A DNA stretch of 41,061 nt, from positions 1 through 41,061 of the forward strand of contig JABXIJ010000011.1 of assembly GCA_013373105.1 (NCBI GenBank). Reading direction: 5' to 3'. Each line of letters begins with the position of its first letter. The first letter of the stretch is position 1. Source of the DNA: Flavobacteriaceae bacterium. GTDB taxonomy: Bacteria; Bacteroidota; Bacteroidia; Flavobacteriales; Flavobacteriaceae. The notes beneath the pieces are model-generated. The model had not been told where the DNA came from. It did not search any database and saw only the letters and a list, made by a program, of their open reading frames with translations. Below, piece by piece: positions 25,621-35,655 of the stretch. The translations under genes were made by a program, and so were the position numbers.

Positions 25621-26868
25621 ATGAAAAAAATTATTACAAAATATGTAAATACTTTTTCTGGTTTGTCTAAAGAAGTATGGTGGTTGTCGCTCATAACTTT
25701 TATAAACAGATCAGGAACAATGGTAATTCCTTTTTTATCATTATACCTAACAGAAGATTTAAACTTTTCACTTTCTGATGTTGGTTGGATAATGTCTTCA
25801 TTTGGAATAGGTTCACTAGTTGGAACTTTTATAGGGGGTAAACTAACAGACATTATTGGTTATTATAAAGTTATGCTATTCAGTTTAATTTTAACTGGAA
25901 TGTTTTTTGTTAGCTTACAGTATGTAAATACTTTCGAAGGTTTTTGTATTGGAATTTTTACAGTAATGTTGGTTGCAGATGCTTTTAGACCTGCAATGTT
26001 TGTTGCTTTAAGTGCCTGAAGTAAACTTGAAAATAAGACAAGGTCTGTAACTTTAATACGTTTAGCAATAAATCTTGGGTTTTCTGCAGGACCAGCTATT
26101 GGAGGATTAATTATAACAGGTATTGGCTATTTTGGTTTATTTTGGGTAGATGGTATTACTTGTATTCTAGCGTCCTTTTTACTCTTAGTAGTATTGCATC
26201 CAAAAAAAGCTAGAGTTTTAGATGAATTAAAAATAGATAATCCAGTTTCTGTTTATTCAGATAAACCATTTTGGATTTTCTTTATAGCTATGTTCATTTT
26301 TGGCTTTACCTTTCTGCAGTATTTTTCTACAGTACCACTTTACTATAGAGATGTACGACTTTTAACGGAATTAGATATCGGACTTTTAATGGGCTTTAAT
26401 GGATTTTTCATTTTTGTCTTTGAAATGCCATTAATAAAATGGTTAGAAAAACCTAAAAACTCAAAAATAAAATTAGTAGCATTTGGCTTGTTTTTAGTAG
26501 CCTTAAGTTTTCTAGTGTTAAATCTTACAAATTGGGCTGGAATTTTAATTATAGGTATTTTATTTATGACCATTGGAGAAATGATAGCTTTTCCTTTTTC
26601 AAATGCATTTGCAGTTGAAAGGTCTAAAAAAGGAAGAGCAGGTCAATACATGGCTATGTATGCAATTGCTTTTTCATTGTCGCATATTTTTAGCCACAAT
26701 GCAGGAATGCAAATAATATATCAGTTTGGTTATGAAATAGCTTGGTATTTAATTACCATTTTCGCTTTAATTGGGGTACTTATTTTACTCTTACTAAAAC
26801 ATTTGTTAAATAAAGAAAAAGAAGCCCATTTAAAAGGTTTGAAAAATAAAAAAAACATAGCAGCCTAA
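25621..26868 (+). pseudogene. Major facilitator superfamily transporter with an in-frame TGA
   Basis: Read through, this is a 415-codon MFS transporter of normal size with twelve helices. The first 132 codons cover the first helices, including GSLVGTFIGGKLTDIIGYYK (the motif A loop between helices 2 and 3). TGA at 26017-26019 follows FVALSA, and translation then continues in the same frame with ENKTRSVTLIRLAINLGFSA to a normal end. Apart from the one stop, no frameshift or gap is seen. It could be a recent nonsense mutation, an assembly error or, least likely, recoding. ATG at 26194 could restart a C-terminal fragment. It overlaps the antiporter gene by 39 bp, tail to tail. Confidence 0.9.
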
Positions 26869-27765
26869 AAGAACAATTCCATCTTTCCAATTTAAGCGCA
26901 ATCCTTTTGGTAAGAAAACTAAAGGAAGAATTAATATAGATATTCCTAACATCCAAAAAATATCGTTAGTTAATAATCTATCATCTATTACAGAAATAGG
27001 TGTTATTATTGATGTTATACCTATAACTGCGAGAATATTAAAAATATTAGAACCAATTAGGTTTCCTAAAGAGATAGCCTTTTCTTTTTTAATAACTGCA
27101 ATTAAAGAAGCAGCCAATTCAGGAATACTAGTACCAACTGATACTACAGTTACAGCAATAACTCTTTCAGTTACACCAAACTCTAAAGCTAAAGATGTTG
27201 CTCCACGTATTAAAAGTTCAGATCCACTCCAAAGGCCAATACCACCAATTATAAAAAATAGTAGAGTTTTTAGAGTTGGTAAATCTTCATCATCTTCTGG
27301 CATTTCATCTATTACTGCCTTCTTTTGAAATTTTAGTAGATAGATTAAAAAAATAATTAAAAATGAAAATAAGATAATACCCTCTAAATTTGAAATTATT
27401 TGATCATTTTGCAAGAAAAAGTAAAGTAATCCAGAAGTAATTATCATAATTGGCCAATCTGTTTTATGGAAACTTTCTTGCACATCAATTTTACCAAATA
27501 GCAATGTAATTCCTAAAACTAAGCCAATATTGGCAATATTAGAACCAACAACATTGCCAAGAGCTAAATCTGATGAATTATTTATAGCAGCTTTTACGCT
27601 TACAATTAATTCTGGTGCAGAGGTAGCAAAAGAAACAACAGTCATTCCAATAACTATTTTTGGAATTTCTAATTTTAGTGATATAGCAACAGCAGATTTT
27701 AGTAGCCAATTACCACCCAAAATAAGCAATCCAAATCCAGCAATAATAAATAAAAAATTCATCAA
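26830..27765 (-). CDS. Calcium/sodium antiporter, CaCA family (YrbG-like)
   Basis: 311 aa with about ten membrane helices in two inverted halves. Each half carries the family's alpha repeat: SFATSAPELIVSV with LGNVVGSNIANIGLVLG in the first, SVGTSIPELAASLIAVIKK with LGNLIGSNIFNILAVIG in the second. The conserved glutamates (PEL) are present. An acidic loop between the halves (DEMPEDDEDLP) is the usual cytoplasmic linker. It exchanges Na+ or H+ for Ca2+. Its last 39 bp overlap the end of the MFS gene on the opposite strand; both C-termini look natural there. Confidence 0.94.
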   Translation of the reverse strand: MMNFLFIIAGFGLLILGGNWLLKSAVAISLKLEIPKIVIGMTVVSFATSAPELIVSVKAAINNSSDLALGNVVGSNIANIGLVLGITLLFGKIDVQESFHKTDWPIMIITSGLLYFFLQNDQIISNLEGIILFSFLIIFLIYLLKFQKKAVIDEMPEDDEDLPTLKTLLFFIIGGIGLWSGSELLIRGATSLALEFGVTERVIAVTVVSVGTSIPELAASLIAVIKKEKAISLGNLIGSNIFNILAVIGITSIITPISVIDDRLLTNDIFWMLGISILILPLVFLPKGLRLNWKDGIVLLGCYVFFIFQTF

Positions 27766-28248
27766 ATAATTTTGCTGTGAAGATACATGATTATCACTTC
27801 TTACAGAAGTTAAAAAAAGATGAAACCTTAATTTTTGATCAAAAAAATGATACTTTTTCCTTTACTTTTTTTAATTCAATTAAAAGCGCCCTTTATTTAC
27901 TTACAGTAAATTATGTTTAACAACAATGTAAGTTATAAATAATAATTAATTTGAAGGATAAGGTGTTTTAATATTAATGTATAATCATCTTTTAAGTTAA
28001 TAATATAAAATCAATTTAATTAAAAACTATAAATTTTCTTGGTAAGTATTTTGAATTCTTAAATATTGCACACTCAATATAGTACTAACCTCAAAAAAAT
28101 TAAACAAATTATGATTATTGTATTGCTAAATTTCTTAAAATTTATCCTCCACATTCTTTCTATTTTTTTGTTTTAAAATCTACACATTTGGGAAGTTGAT
28201 ATTGAAAAAGAAAAAAATTTTGTTTCTTTGATTAATTAATCAAGGTAA
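27766..28248. other. AT-rich intergenic region, no gene recognised
   Basis: 483 bp of very AT-rich DNA between the antiporter start (minus) and the 50-aa gene at 28249. I find no RNA gene or convincing ORF. A 47-codon GTG frame (27777-27920) cannot be told from chance. A perfect palindrome TTGATTAATTAATCAA (28228-28243) ends 5 bp before the next ATG. The rest is poly-A/T-rich and may hold promoters for both sides. Confidence 0.6.
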
Positions 28249-28401
28249 ATGAAAAAAAGTTTTTACAAGTTTTTAGCTAAATTTAATAAATTAGTATTGC
28301 CATCGTACACTAAGAGAAAACTTGATATTACAAAAGCTACTAAGATGCAATTGGCAATAATTGCATTTAGGGCTTATGTAACCATGCAATCTTTAGATTA
28401 A
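28249..28401 (+). CDS. Small basic conserved protein, 50 aa
   Basis: 50 codons from ATG 28249 to TAA. The protein is basic, without a signal peptide, containing YKFLAKFNKLVLPSYTKRKL, then KATKMQLAIIAFRAYVTMQ. From memory, very similar ~50-aa proteins (ending in a residue pattern like QLAIIGWRAYVT) are widespread in Flavobacteriaceae, where some are annotated as SsrA-binding proteins without good reason; SmpB itself is about three times longer. It lies 10 bp before the DUF2007 gene, so the two probably form an operon. Function unknown. Confidence 0.75.
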   Translation: MKKSFYKFLAKFNKLVLPSYTKRKLDITKATKMQLAIIAFRAYVTMQSLD

Positions 28402-28411
28402 AACTTAACCA

Positions 28412-28636
28412 ATGTCATACACAAAAATATTTACTAATACGTCTATAATAGTCAAAGGATTATGTAATCTTTTAGAAGATGCATCTATACATTATGTTGT
28501 TAAGGATAGATTTGAATCTTCAAAGTTAGCAGGTTTTGGAGAAACTATTAATTCTGTAGAAGTACATGTTTTAGATAATGATATAGAAGAGGCAAAAAAG
28601 TTTGTAGAAAGTTATAAATCTGAAATAAATTCATAA
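28412..28636 (+). CDS. DUF2007 domain protein
   Basis: 74 aa, soluble. Beta-alpha-beta arrangement: YTKIFTNTSIIVKGLCNLLE, then HYVVKDRFESSKLAGFG, VEVHVLDNDIEEAKKFVES. This matches DUF2007 (putative signal-transducing, PII-like small proteins). In Bacteroidetes it is a common single-domain protein of unknown role. It follows the 50-aa gene by 10 bp and precedes tRNA-Arg by 57 bp. Confidence 0.87.
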   Translation: MSYTKIFTNTSIIVKGLCNLLEDASIHYVVKDRFESSKLAGFGETINSVEVHVLDNDIEEAKKFVESYKSEINS

Positions 28637-28673
28637 AAATACTTATAGATTTTCTTTTTAAGAAAAAGCAAGC

Positions 28674-28681
28674 TATATTTG
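28674..28681 (+). promoter_or_regulatory. -7 promoter element of tRNA-Arg
   Basis: TATATTTG, exact TAnnTTTG, 12 nt before the tRNA 5' end. The same octamer precedes tRNA-Phe. No TTG is seen at -33. Confidence 0.65.
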
Positions 28682-28693
28682 CACCCGTTTTTA

Positions 28694-28767
28694 GGCCACG
28701 TGGCGCAACTGAATAGCGCATCTGATTACGGCTCAGAAGGTTGCAGGTTTGAATCCTGCCGTGGTCA
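28694..28767 (+). tRNA. tRNA-Arg (ACG)
   Basis: 74 nt cloverleaf: acceptor GGCCACG with CGTGGTC (one G-U), D stem GCGC/GCGC, anticodon stem TCTGA/TCAGA with loop TTACGGC (anticodon ACG, read as ICG after deamination), T stem GCAGG/CCTGC with loop TTTGAAT, discriminator A. CCA is not encoded. Its promoter and terminator are both visible. Confidence 0.97.
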
Positions 28768-28772
28768 CAAAT

Positions 28773-28809
28773 AATGCCTTCGATTTCTTATAATTGAAGG
28801 TATTTTTTT
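28773..28809 (+). terminator. Terminator of tRNA-Arg
   Basis: AATGCCTTCGATT pairs with AATTGAAGGTATT (two G-U pairs) across a short loop, followed by a run of seven T. Confidence 0.85.
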
Positions 28810-28952
28810 ATGTTTAAAACTCCACATTTTACTAAAGCAAAATTATTTGCTATTGGAATAACATATTAAATTTTTGATTAAATATTTATTCACATTTAAT
28901 AGGGTTTAATAAAGTCAAAATAAGTTAAAATTCACTTTTTTACTTAAATTAA

Positions 28953-29297
28953 CAATTTAAAAAATTTGTAAAGCAATATATCAATCCAGAGTATATAAAA
29001 AAACTAGGGCATTTATTTAATTACGATGAATTTGCACAAATAGGTAAAAATAATTTTGAAAATTTTGGAGAGAGCGATGGACAATTATTTTATAAAAATG
29101 ATATGGCTGTAGCTGTTACAGGTGATGAATTGGAAACTATAGAGCAAACTATGGATAAAGACTCATTACATATGTATTTAAAAGTAATTAAATGGAGGGA
29201 GATTGTAGATAATAAAGATACTCTTGTAAATGGTATGATTAAAGAGTTCTTAAACGAAAACGAAGTTAAAAAGCTTCTAAACTCCTTAAAAAAATAA
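28953..29297 (+). pseudogene. Startless ORF, 114 codons, possible truncated gene
   Basis: The frame is open from just after TAA at 28950-28952 to TAA at 29295-29297. Its sense looks coding: INPEYIKKLGHLFNYDEFAQ, then FENFGESDGQLFYKNDMAVA and LHMYLKVIKWREIVDNKD. However, there is no ATG, GTG or TTG before the ATG at 29103, which would cut off half the protein. Either the true start lies before a frameshift and the 5' end has been lost, or a rare start is used. A 64-aa product from 29103 is possible. No family is recognised. Confidence 0.55.
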
Positions 29298-29305
29298 CCT
29301 AAAGT

Positions 29306-29578
29306 TTAAAGTAAATACTGCTTAATCGCCATTCTATGTTCTGGTATACTTTTGTCGTAATTCTTAACCAAAACTTCTAAAATAAGAGGATTTTTTTTTC
29401 CGATATCATTTTTTGAATTATACTTTGCTACATACAAATTGTATATTTCTTCAGTTTTTTCAAAAATTAAAAAATGAGTATCGTTTAAAATACTGTAAGC
29501 AATTTCGTTAGTATTAAAAGTATCAGATTCATCCTTAATAAAAGTTGAAAATTCATAGTACTTTAAAATATTTTCCAT
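29306..29578 (-). CDS. Hypothetical protein, 90 aa
   Basis: 90 aa, soluble, acidic, no signal or membrane segment. Aromatic-rich beta-like runs (HFLIFEKTEEIYNLYVAKY) are followed by EHRMAIKQYLL at the end. It starts 3 bp after the clpS stop and is therefore probably the last gene of the tpiA-prmA-clpS operon. I do not recognise the family. Reading frame and spacing support a real gene; a role in adaptor-linked proteolysis would be guesswork. Confidence 0.65.
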   Translation of the reverse strand: MENILKYYEFSTFIKDESDTFNTNEIAYSILNDTHFLIFEKTEEIYNLYVAKYNSKNDIGKKNPLILEVLVKNYDKSIPEHRMAIKQYLL

Positions 29579-29581
29579 GAA

Positions 29582-29857
29582 TTATACTAATTCTGCAGAT
29601 AAACCTAATTGTAGTAACTTAGAACATCTAGGTTCTAAATCTTTGTATTCTCCAGATTTTACAGTGCATTTTCCTTTGTAATGTACTAGAATTGTACATT
29701 GCTCTGCTTGTTCTAGTGTATGATCACAAACATTCATAAGAGATTCTATCACAAAATCAAATGTATTAACATCATCATTATGTAATACAATTTCATGTTT
29801 ATGAGTTTCTTGTTCTAGAATATCTAATTCTTCCTGTAATTTTTCTTTACTAGACAT
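29582..29857 (-). CDS. clpS: ATP-dependent Clp protease adaptor ClpS
   Basis: 91 aa, the usual size. It binds N-degron substrates and hands them to ClpA/ClpC. The core LHNDDVNTFDFVIESLMNVC matches the ClpS substrate-binding start (HNDD..T...V); EQAEQCTILVHYKGKCTVKS gives the later histidine and glycine. The acidic N-terminal arm is typical. It lies 21 bp downstream of prmA, an arrangement I know from many Bacteroidetes. Confidence 0.95.
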   Translation of the reverse strand: MSSKEKLQEELDILEQETHKHEIVLHNDDVNTFDFVIESLMNVCDHTLEQAEQCTILVHYKGKCTVKSGEYKDLEPRCSKLLQLGLSAELV

Positions 29858-29878
29858 AGTACAAAAATACTAATTTTT

Positions 29879-30715
29879 TCAATGCTTTTTATAACGTAAG
29901 GCAATCCAGTTGTTTTTTTCTATCTCAGATTCTAATTTAAGTTGATAACTTGTTACCTTTTCATTAATTGCTGCAATATCTTCTTTGTAAAATCCACTTA
30001 ACAATAAAATTCCATTTTCTGCTAAGCAATTAACATATCTTGGCATATCATTTAGCAATATATTTCTATTGATATTAGCAATAATAACATCATAGGTTTG
30101 ATGCTCTAAAAGTAAAGCATCTCCTTCATAAACGTTAATATGACTACAATTATTTCGTTCAGCATTTTCAATTGAGTTTAAATAACACCAATTATCAATA
30201 TCAATTGCATCTAGCTGAGTTGCTCCTTTCATTTCTGCGAATATGGCTAAAATTCCAGTACCACAACCCATATCTAAAACCCTTTTATTTTTTAAATCTA
30301 GTTGTAGTAAATGTTGAATCATCATATGTGTAGTTTCATGATGACCTGTACCAAAACTCATTTTTGGTTCTATAACAATATCAAATTCAACATTGGGATT
30401 TTCATGAAATGGAGCTCTAACACTAACAGTGTTATCTACAATAATAGGAGAAAAGTTTTTTTCCCATTCTGCATTCCAATTGGTTTGTGCAACTTCTTTC
30501 TGTTGATAATTAATTGTAAACTCAGTAGAACTTAGAATATAAATATCATTTAAAATTCCTGTAAACCATTCATCTTTTTGAATGTATGCAATAACGCCAT
30601 TTTGGGTTTCTACAAAGCTTTCAAAACCAGCATTGCCAAGTTCTGCAATTAAAATTTCTGTTGCAGATTCTTTAGGCTCAATAGTAAATTGATATTCAAT
30701 GTAGACTTTATCCAT
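29879..30715 (-). CDS. prmA: Ribosomal protein L11 methyltransferase
   Basis: 278 aa. It methylates ribosomal protein L11 using S-adenosylmethionine. N-terminal substrate-binding region with YIEYQFTIEPKESATEILIA, then the SAM-binding domain: SFGTGHHETTHMMIQHLL, VLDMGCGTGILAIFAEMKGA (motif I), IDIDNWCYLNSIENAERN and DVIIANINRNILL (the NPPY-like position). It is between tpiA (21 bp) and clpS (21 bp) on the minus strand. Full length and intact. Confidence 0.96.
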   Translation of the reverse strand: MDKVYIEYQFTIEPKESATEILIAELGNAGFESFVETQNGVIAYIQKDEWFTGILNDIYILSSTEFTINYQQKEVAQTNWNAEWEKNFSPIIVDNTVSVRAPFHENPNVEFDIVIEPKMSFGTGHHETTHMMIQHLLQLDLKNKRVLDMGCGTGILAIFAEMKGATQLDAIDIDNWCYLNSIENAERNNCSHINVYEGDALLLEHQTYDVIIANINRNILLNDMPRYVNCLAENGILLLSGFYKEDIAAINEKVTSYQLKLESEIEKNNWIALRYKKH

Positions 30716-30736
30716 AAGTTAAGAATAACAATATTG

Positions 30737-31495
30737 TTAGATGGCCTTAATAATTGCTGCAAAATCATTTGCGTTTAAAGAAGCTCCACCAATTAAACCA
30801 CCATCTACATCTTTTTGTGAAAAGATTTCTTTAGCATTACTTGGTTTAACACTACCACCATAAAGAATAGAAATATTATTAGCTACTTCATCACCAAAAT
30901 TTTTAGCAACCACATTTCTTACAAAACTATGCATTTCTTGTGCTTGTTCTGGACTAGCAGTTTCACCTGTTCCAATAGCCCAAACTGGTTCATAAGCCAA
31001 TATTATGTTTTTAAAATCTTCTGCTTTTAAATCAAACAATGTATTTCTTAATTGATTACCAACTTCTAATAAATGATTGTCTGTTTTTCGTTCAGAAAGC
31101 TTTTCTCCAAAACAAAAAATAGCCTCCATATTATTCTCTAAAACTGCTTTTAGTTTTGCAGATAAAACTTCATCTGTTTCATTAAAGTATTCTCTTCTTT
31201 CTGAATGACCTATAATAACTGTAGAAACACCTAAACTATTTAACATATCTGCAGATATTTCACCTGTATAAGCACCATTTTTAGCTTCGTGCATATTCTG
31301 TGCAGCAACTTCTATTTTAGAATCTTTAGCTGTTTTTGATGCAGCAGAAAGGTTTACAAATGGTGGGCAAACTATAACTCTAGTATTACTTAAATTTACT
31401 GTAGAAATTTCGTTTTGTATAGCTTTAATAAGCTGATTAGACTCCTCTTCATTTTTATTCATCTTCCAGTTACCAGCAACAATTTTTGTTCTCAT
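30737..31495 (-). CDS. tpiA: Triose-phosphate isomerase
   Basis: 252 aa, a TIM barrel that interconverts dihydroxyacetone phosphate and glyceraldehyde 3-phosphate. Active-site blocks: AGNWKMNK (substrate lysine), IIGHSERREYF (catalytic histidine), AYEPVWAIGTG (catalytic glutamate and flexible loop 6), and YGGSVKPSNA/GLIGGASLN for phosphate binding. It heads the tpiA-prmA-clpS run, 81 bp after the broken TlpA-like gene. A weak -7-like TAATTTTA (minus, 31518-31525) precedes it. Confidence 0.98.
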   Translation of the reverse strand: MRTKIVAGNWKMNKNEEESNQLIKAIQNEISTVNLSNTRVIVCPPFVNLSAASKTAKDSKIEVAAQNMHEAKNGAYTGEISADMLNSLGVSTVIIGHSERREYFNETDEVLSAKLKAVLENNMEAIFCFGEKLSERKTDNHLLEVGNQLRNTLFDLKAEDFKNIILAYEPVWAIGTGETASPEQAQEMHSFVRNVVAKNFGDEVANNISILYGGSVKPSNAKEIFSQKDVDGGLIGGASLNANDFAAIIKAI

Positions 31496-31576
31496 AATTC
31501 CTTTTGTTTAGTTCTTGTAAAATTAGTAAATAGAAAATTAAATTCTCTAAATAGGTGAAATACTTACTAAAACGAT

Positions 31577-32076
31577 TTATTTAGTTTTTCTTAAGATTTC
31601 AAGAATTCTATCATCGGTAACTTTTGTAGCTTTATATAAAGCAATATTACCTTTTTTATCTATTATCATATACCTTGGAATCCACCATAAGTCAATAAAA
31701 TTTACAAAATCACCATCATTTTGTCCTTTTGGTAAGTTGTAATGTTGCCCAATTAAATTATATTTTTCAATTCCTCTTTTCCAAGCTACAGAACCTCTAT
31801 CTACAGATAAATATACAAATGCTACTTCTGGAAATTCTTCTTGAAGTTTGTTAATGTTTTTAAAACCAATAATACAGTCTTTACACCAAGATGCCCAAAT
31901 GTCTATAAAAATAGTTTTGCCTTTATTGTTGTATAAAATTTCTCTAAATGTCATTTTAGTGCCATTAGTTGTTAGCACCATATCTTTTAGAGCTTCTTCA
32001 GAAAATTCAGTTTTTTCTTCTACAGCACAAGCAAAAAAAAGAATATAATAGTTAGTAATAATAATCTTTTAATCAT
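31577..32076 (-). pseudogene. TlpA-like thioredoxin lipoprotein, one-base frameshift in the signal peptide
   Basis: The thioredoxin-fold part is intact from 31981: TIFIDIWASWCKDC gives the CxxC redox motif, then VAFVYLSVDRGSVAWKRGIE and WWIPRYMIIDKKGNIALY with the cis-proline. Upstream, an ATG at 32076 opens a lipoprotein signal (IKRLLLLTIIFFF) that runs out of frame at an eight-base run (A8 on the plus strand, 32033-32040). One extra base there would give FACAVEEKTEFSEEALKDMV directly joined to the domain, with the lipobox cysteine in place; the total is then 167 codons. So it is either a -1 mutation, a slippery phase-variable tract or a sequencing error. The role would be periplasmic thiol reduction. 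Confidence 0.88.
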
Positions 32077-32124
32077 TCTTTTTTAATGTTTACTTTTAAG
32101 GTTCTTTGGTTTTAGAATTACTTA

Positions 32125-32132
32125 CAAAAATA
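32125..32132 (-). promoter_or_regulatory. -7 element for the TlpA-like gene
   Basis: TATTTTTG on the minus strand, 48 nt before the ATG at 32076, with TTG 16 nt upstream. It sits back to back with the pyrF -7 element. Confidence 0.45.
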
Positions 32133-32156
32133 TAAAGTATTTCTCCAACAATTAAT

Positions 32157-32164
32157 TATTTTTG
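32157..32164 (+). promoter_or_regulatory. -7 element for pyrF
   Basis: TATTTTTG, exact TAnnTTTG, 21 nt before the pyrF ATG. No TTG at -33. Confidence 0.45.
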
Positions 32165-32185
32165 TACCACTTTTAGATTTCTCAA

Positions 32186-33010
32186 ATGACAACTGCTGAA
32201 CTATTACAACAAATAAAACGAAAACGCTCTTTTTTATGTATTGGTTTAGATGTAGATTTAGAAAAGATTCCACCTTTTTTATTAGAGAAAGAAGATCCAA
32301 TTTTTGAATTTAATAAAGCTATAATTGATGCTACACATCATTTATGTGTTGCCTATAAACCAAACATTGCTTTTTTTGAAGCTTATGGCTTACAAGGATG
32401 GAAATCTTTAGAAAAAACAATTACCTATTTAAATAACAATTATCCTGAAATATTTACAATTGCAGATGCTAAAAGAGGCGATATTGGTAATACTTCTGCC
32501 ATGTATGCAAAAGCTTTTTTTGAGGATTTAGCTTTTGATTCTATAACCATTGCACCTTATATGGGTAAAGATTCAGTTGAACCATTCTTAACTTTTAAAA
32601 ATAAGCATACCATACTTTTAGCTTTAACGTCTAATGAAGGTGCATTTGATTTTCAAACTAAAAAAATAGGTGATAAGCAACTGTATCAACAAGTATTAGA
32701 AACTTCTAAAACTTGGAAAAATTCAGAAAACTTAATGTATGTTGTTGGGGCAACTAAGGCTGAATATTTTTTAGAAATTCGTAAAATTATTCCTAATTCA
32801 TTTTTATTAGTACCAGGAGTAGGAGCACAAGGAGGTAATTTACAAGATGTTTGTAAATACGGCTTCAATAAAAATGTAGGGTTGTTAATCAATTCATCAA
32901 GAGGAATTATTTATGCGTCTAAAGAGCATAATTTTGCAATTGCAGCTCAAGACAAAGCATTATTACTTCAAAAAGAAATGGAACTGATTTTACAACAAAA
33001 TGGAATGTAA
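32186..33010 (+). CDS. pyrF: Orotidine 5'-phosphate decarboxylase, type 2
   Basis: 274 aa, the length of the bacterial type 2 subfamily (about 270), longer than the 230-aa type 1. Last step of UMP synthesis. Blocks: [14 protein letters not shown], the catalytic [19 protein letters not shown] (K and D of the charged network), [24 protein letters not shown] and VPGVGAQGG. It diverges from the TlpA-like gene and overlaps the next gene's start by 11 bp, so the two are coupled. Confidence 0.97.
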   Translation: MTTAELLQQIKRKRSFLCIGLDVDLEKIPPFLLEKEDPIFEFNKAIIDATHHLCVAYKPNIAFFEAYGLQGWKSLEKTITYLNNNYPEIFTIADAKRGDIGNTSAMYAKAFFEDLAFDSITIAPYMGKDSVEPFLTFKNKHTILLALTSNEGAFDFQTKKIGDKQLYQQVLETSKTWKNSENLMYVVGATKAEYFLEIRKIIPNSFLLVPGVGAQGGNLQDVCKYGFNKNVGLLINSSRGIIYASKEHNFAIAAQDKALLLQKEMELILQQNGM

Positions 33011-33785
33011 AGATCAGTTAGTGAGCACCCTTAAATTTTTAGAAATACCCAAAAGAATTGTTTGTTTAGTACCAAGTTTAACTGAATTATTAGTTGACTT
33101 GGGTCTTGAAGAAAATATAGTAGGGGTCACAAAATTTTGCGTTCATCCTACTCACATACGAAAAGAGAAAAAAATTGTTGGTGGTACAAAAAATGTAAAT
33201 TTTGATCGAATTCAAAGCTTACAACCCGATTTTATTTTGTGTAACGAAGAAGAAAACACAAAAGAAATTGTTACTAAGTGTAAAGCTATTTCAAATACGT
33301 ATGTATCTGATATTTATGAGATTAAAGATGTTTTAGAGCTAATAAAAGATTTGGGAAATATTTTTAATTGTAATAGTAATGCAGTTAAGATATTAACATC
33401 ATTAAAATCGAAATTAGATAATTTTAATCCAATAAATCAAAAGAAAAAAGTAGCTTATTTTATTTGGAAAGATCCTTGGATGGTTGCAGCTAATTCAACA
33501 TTTATAAATCATTTATTAAACATTAATGGATTTGAAAATGTTTATCAATCAAAAGAACGTTACCCAGAAGTTACATTAACTGAACTTGCAGAAATTAAAG
33601 ATTTAGATTTTGTTTTTTTATCATCAGAACCTTACCCTTTTAAAGAAACGCATGTAAAATTATTAAAACATAGTTTTCCAAATAGTAAAATTCTAATAGT
33701 CGATGGCGAATTTTTTTCTTGGTATGGTTCAAGACTAATTAAAGCATTTGAATACTTTTGGGAATTGCAAAAGATGGTTATATAG
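33000..33785 (+). CDS. BtuF-like metal/cobalamin-receptor domain protein without signal peptide
   Basis: 261 aa with a helical-backbone metal-receptor fold: [60 protein letters not shown], then a backbone helix and a C-terminal lobe ([20 protein letters not shown]). Relatives bind cobalamin or ferric siderophores for ABC importers in the periplasm. Here there is no signal peptide or lipobox, and the start lies within pyrF, so the protein looks cytoplasmic. Bacteroidetes have many such orphan copies. No permease is near. The substrate is unknown. Its 3' end overlaps the convergent 62-aa gene by 8 bp. Confidence 0.85.
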   Translation: MECKDQLVSTLKFLEIPKRIVCLVPSLTELLVDLGLEENIVGVTKFCVHPTHIRKEKKIVGGTKNVNFDRIQSLQPDFILCNEEENTKEIVTKCKAISNTYVSDIYEIKDVLELIKDLGNIFNCNSNAVKILTSLKSKLDNFNPINQKKKVAYFIWKDPWMVAANSTFINHLLNINGFENVYQSKERYPEVTLTELAEIKDLDFVFLSSEPYPFKETHVKLLKHSFPNSKILIVDGEFFSWYGSRLIKAFEYFWELQKMVI

Positions 33786-33966
33786 TTAATTCTCTATCTA
33801 AAAATCTTATCTGATTGATTTTGTCTAGAAGCTTTAAAGCTTTAAATGCTGCATCGTCGCTTTCAGATTCGTCGATAAATTTGTAATTGTTAGATTTTTC
33901 TACTAATCTCTTATACCTTTCCTCTAGGTGTCTTTTATAAATATTTAATTGATACAATCTAGACAT
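33778..33966 (-). CDS. Small hypothetical protein, 62 aa
   Basis: 62 aa, charged and probably helical (QLNIYKRHLEERYKRLVEKS, then FKALKLLDKINQIRFLDREL), with no signal or membrane segment. It looks like a short coiled-coil-like protein. I have seen similar proteins in Flavobacteriaceae but know no function. It follows the DUF5522 gene (86 bp) on the same strand and converges on the BtuF-like gene, overlapping it by 8 bp. Helical regularity and a good ATG favour a real gene. Confidence 0.65.
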   Translation of the reverse strand: MSRLYQLNIYKRHLEERYKRLVEKSNNYKFIDESESDDAAFKALKLLDKINQIRFLDRELTI

Positions 33967-34051
33967 GGTTGGTAAATTCTGTAATTAAATGTACAAAAAA
34001 AAATAATATAAAAAACCTAGTATGTTGGAAAGCAGTAGTTTGCCTTAAACT

Positions 34052-35649
<1,598 letters not shown>

Positions 35650-35655
35650 TAACTT

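Noticed and set aside
27777..27920. 47-codon GTG ORF in the intergenic region
   Set aside because: Such lengths are expected by chance in DNA this AT-rich, and it lies in the likely promoter region of the divergent antiporter gene.
28837..28870. Short ATG ORF after tRNA-Arg
   Set aside because: About 19 codons, follows a terminator, no sign of a start region or conservation.
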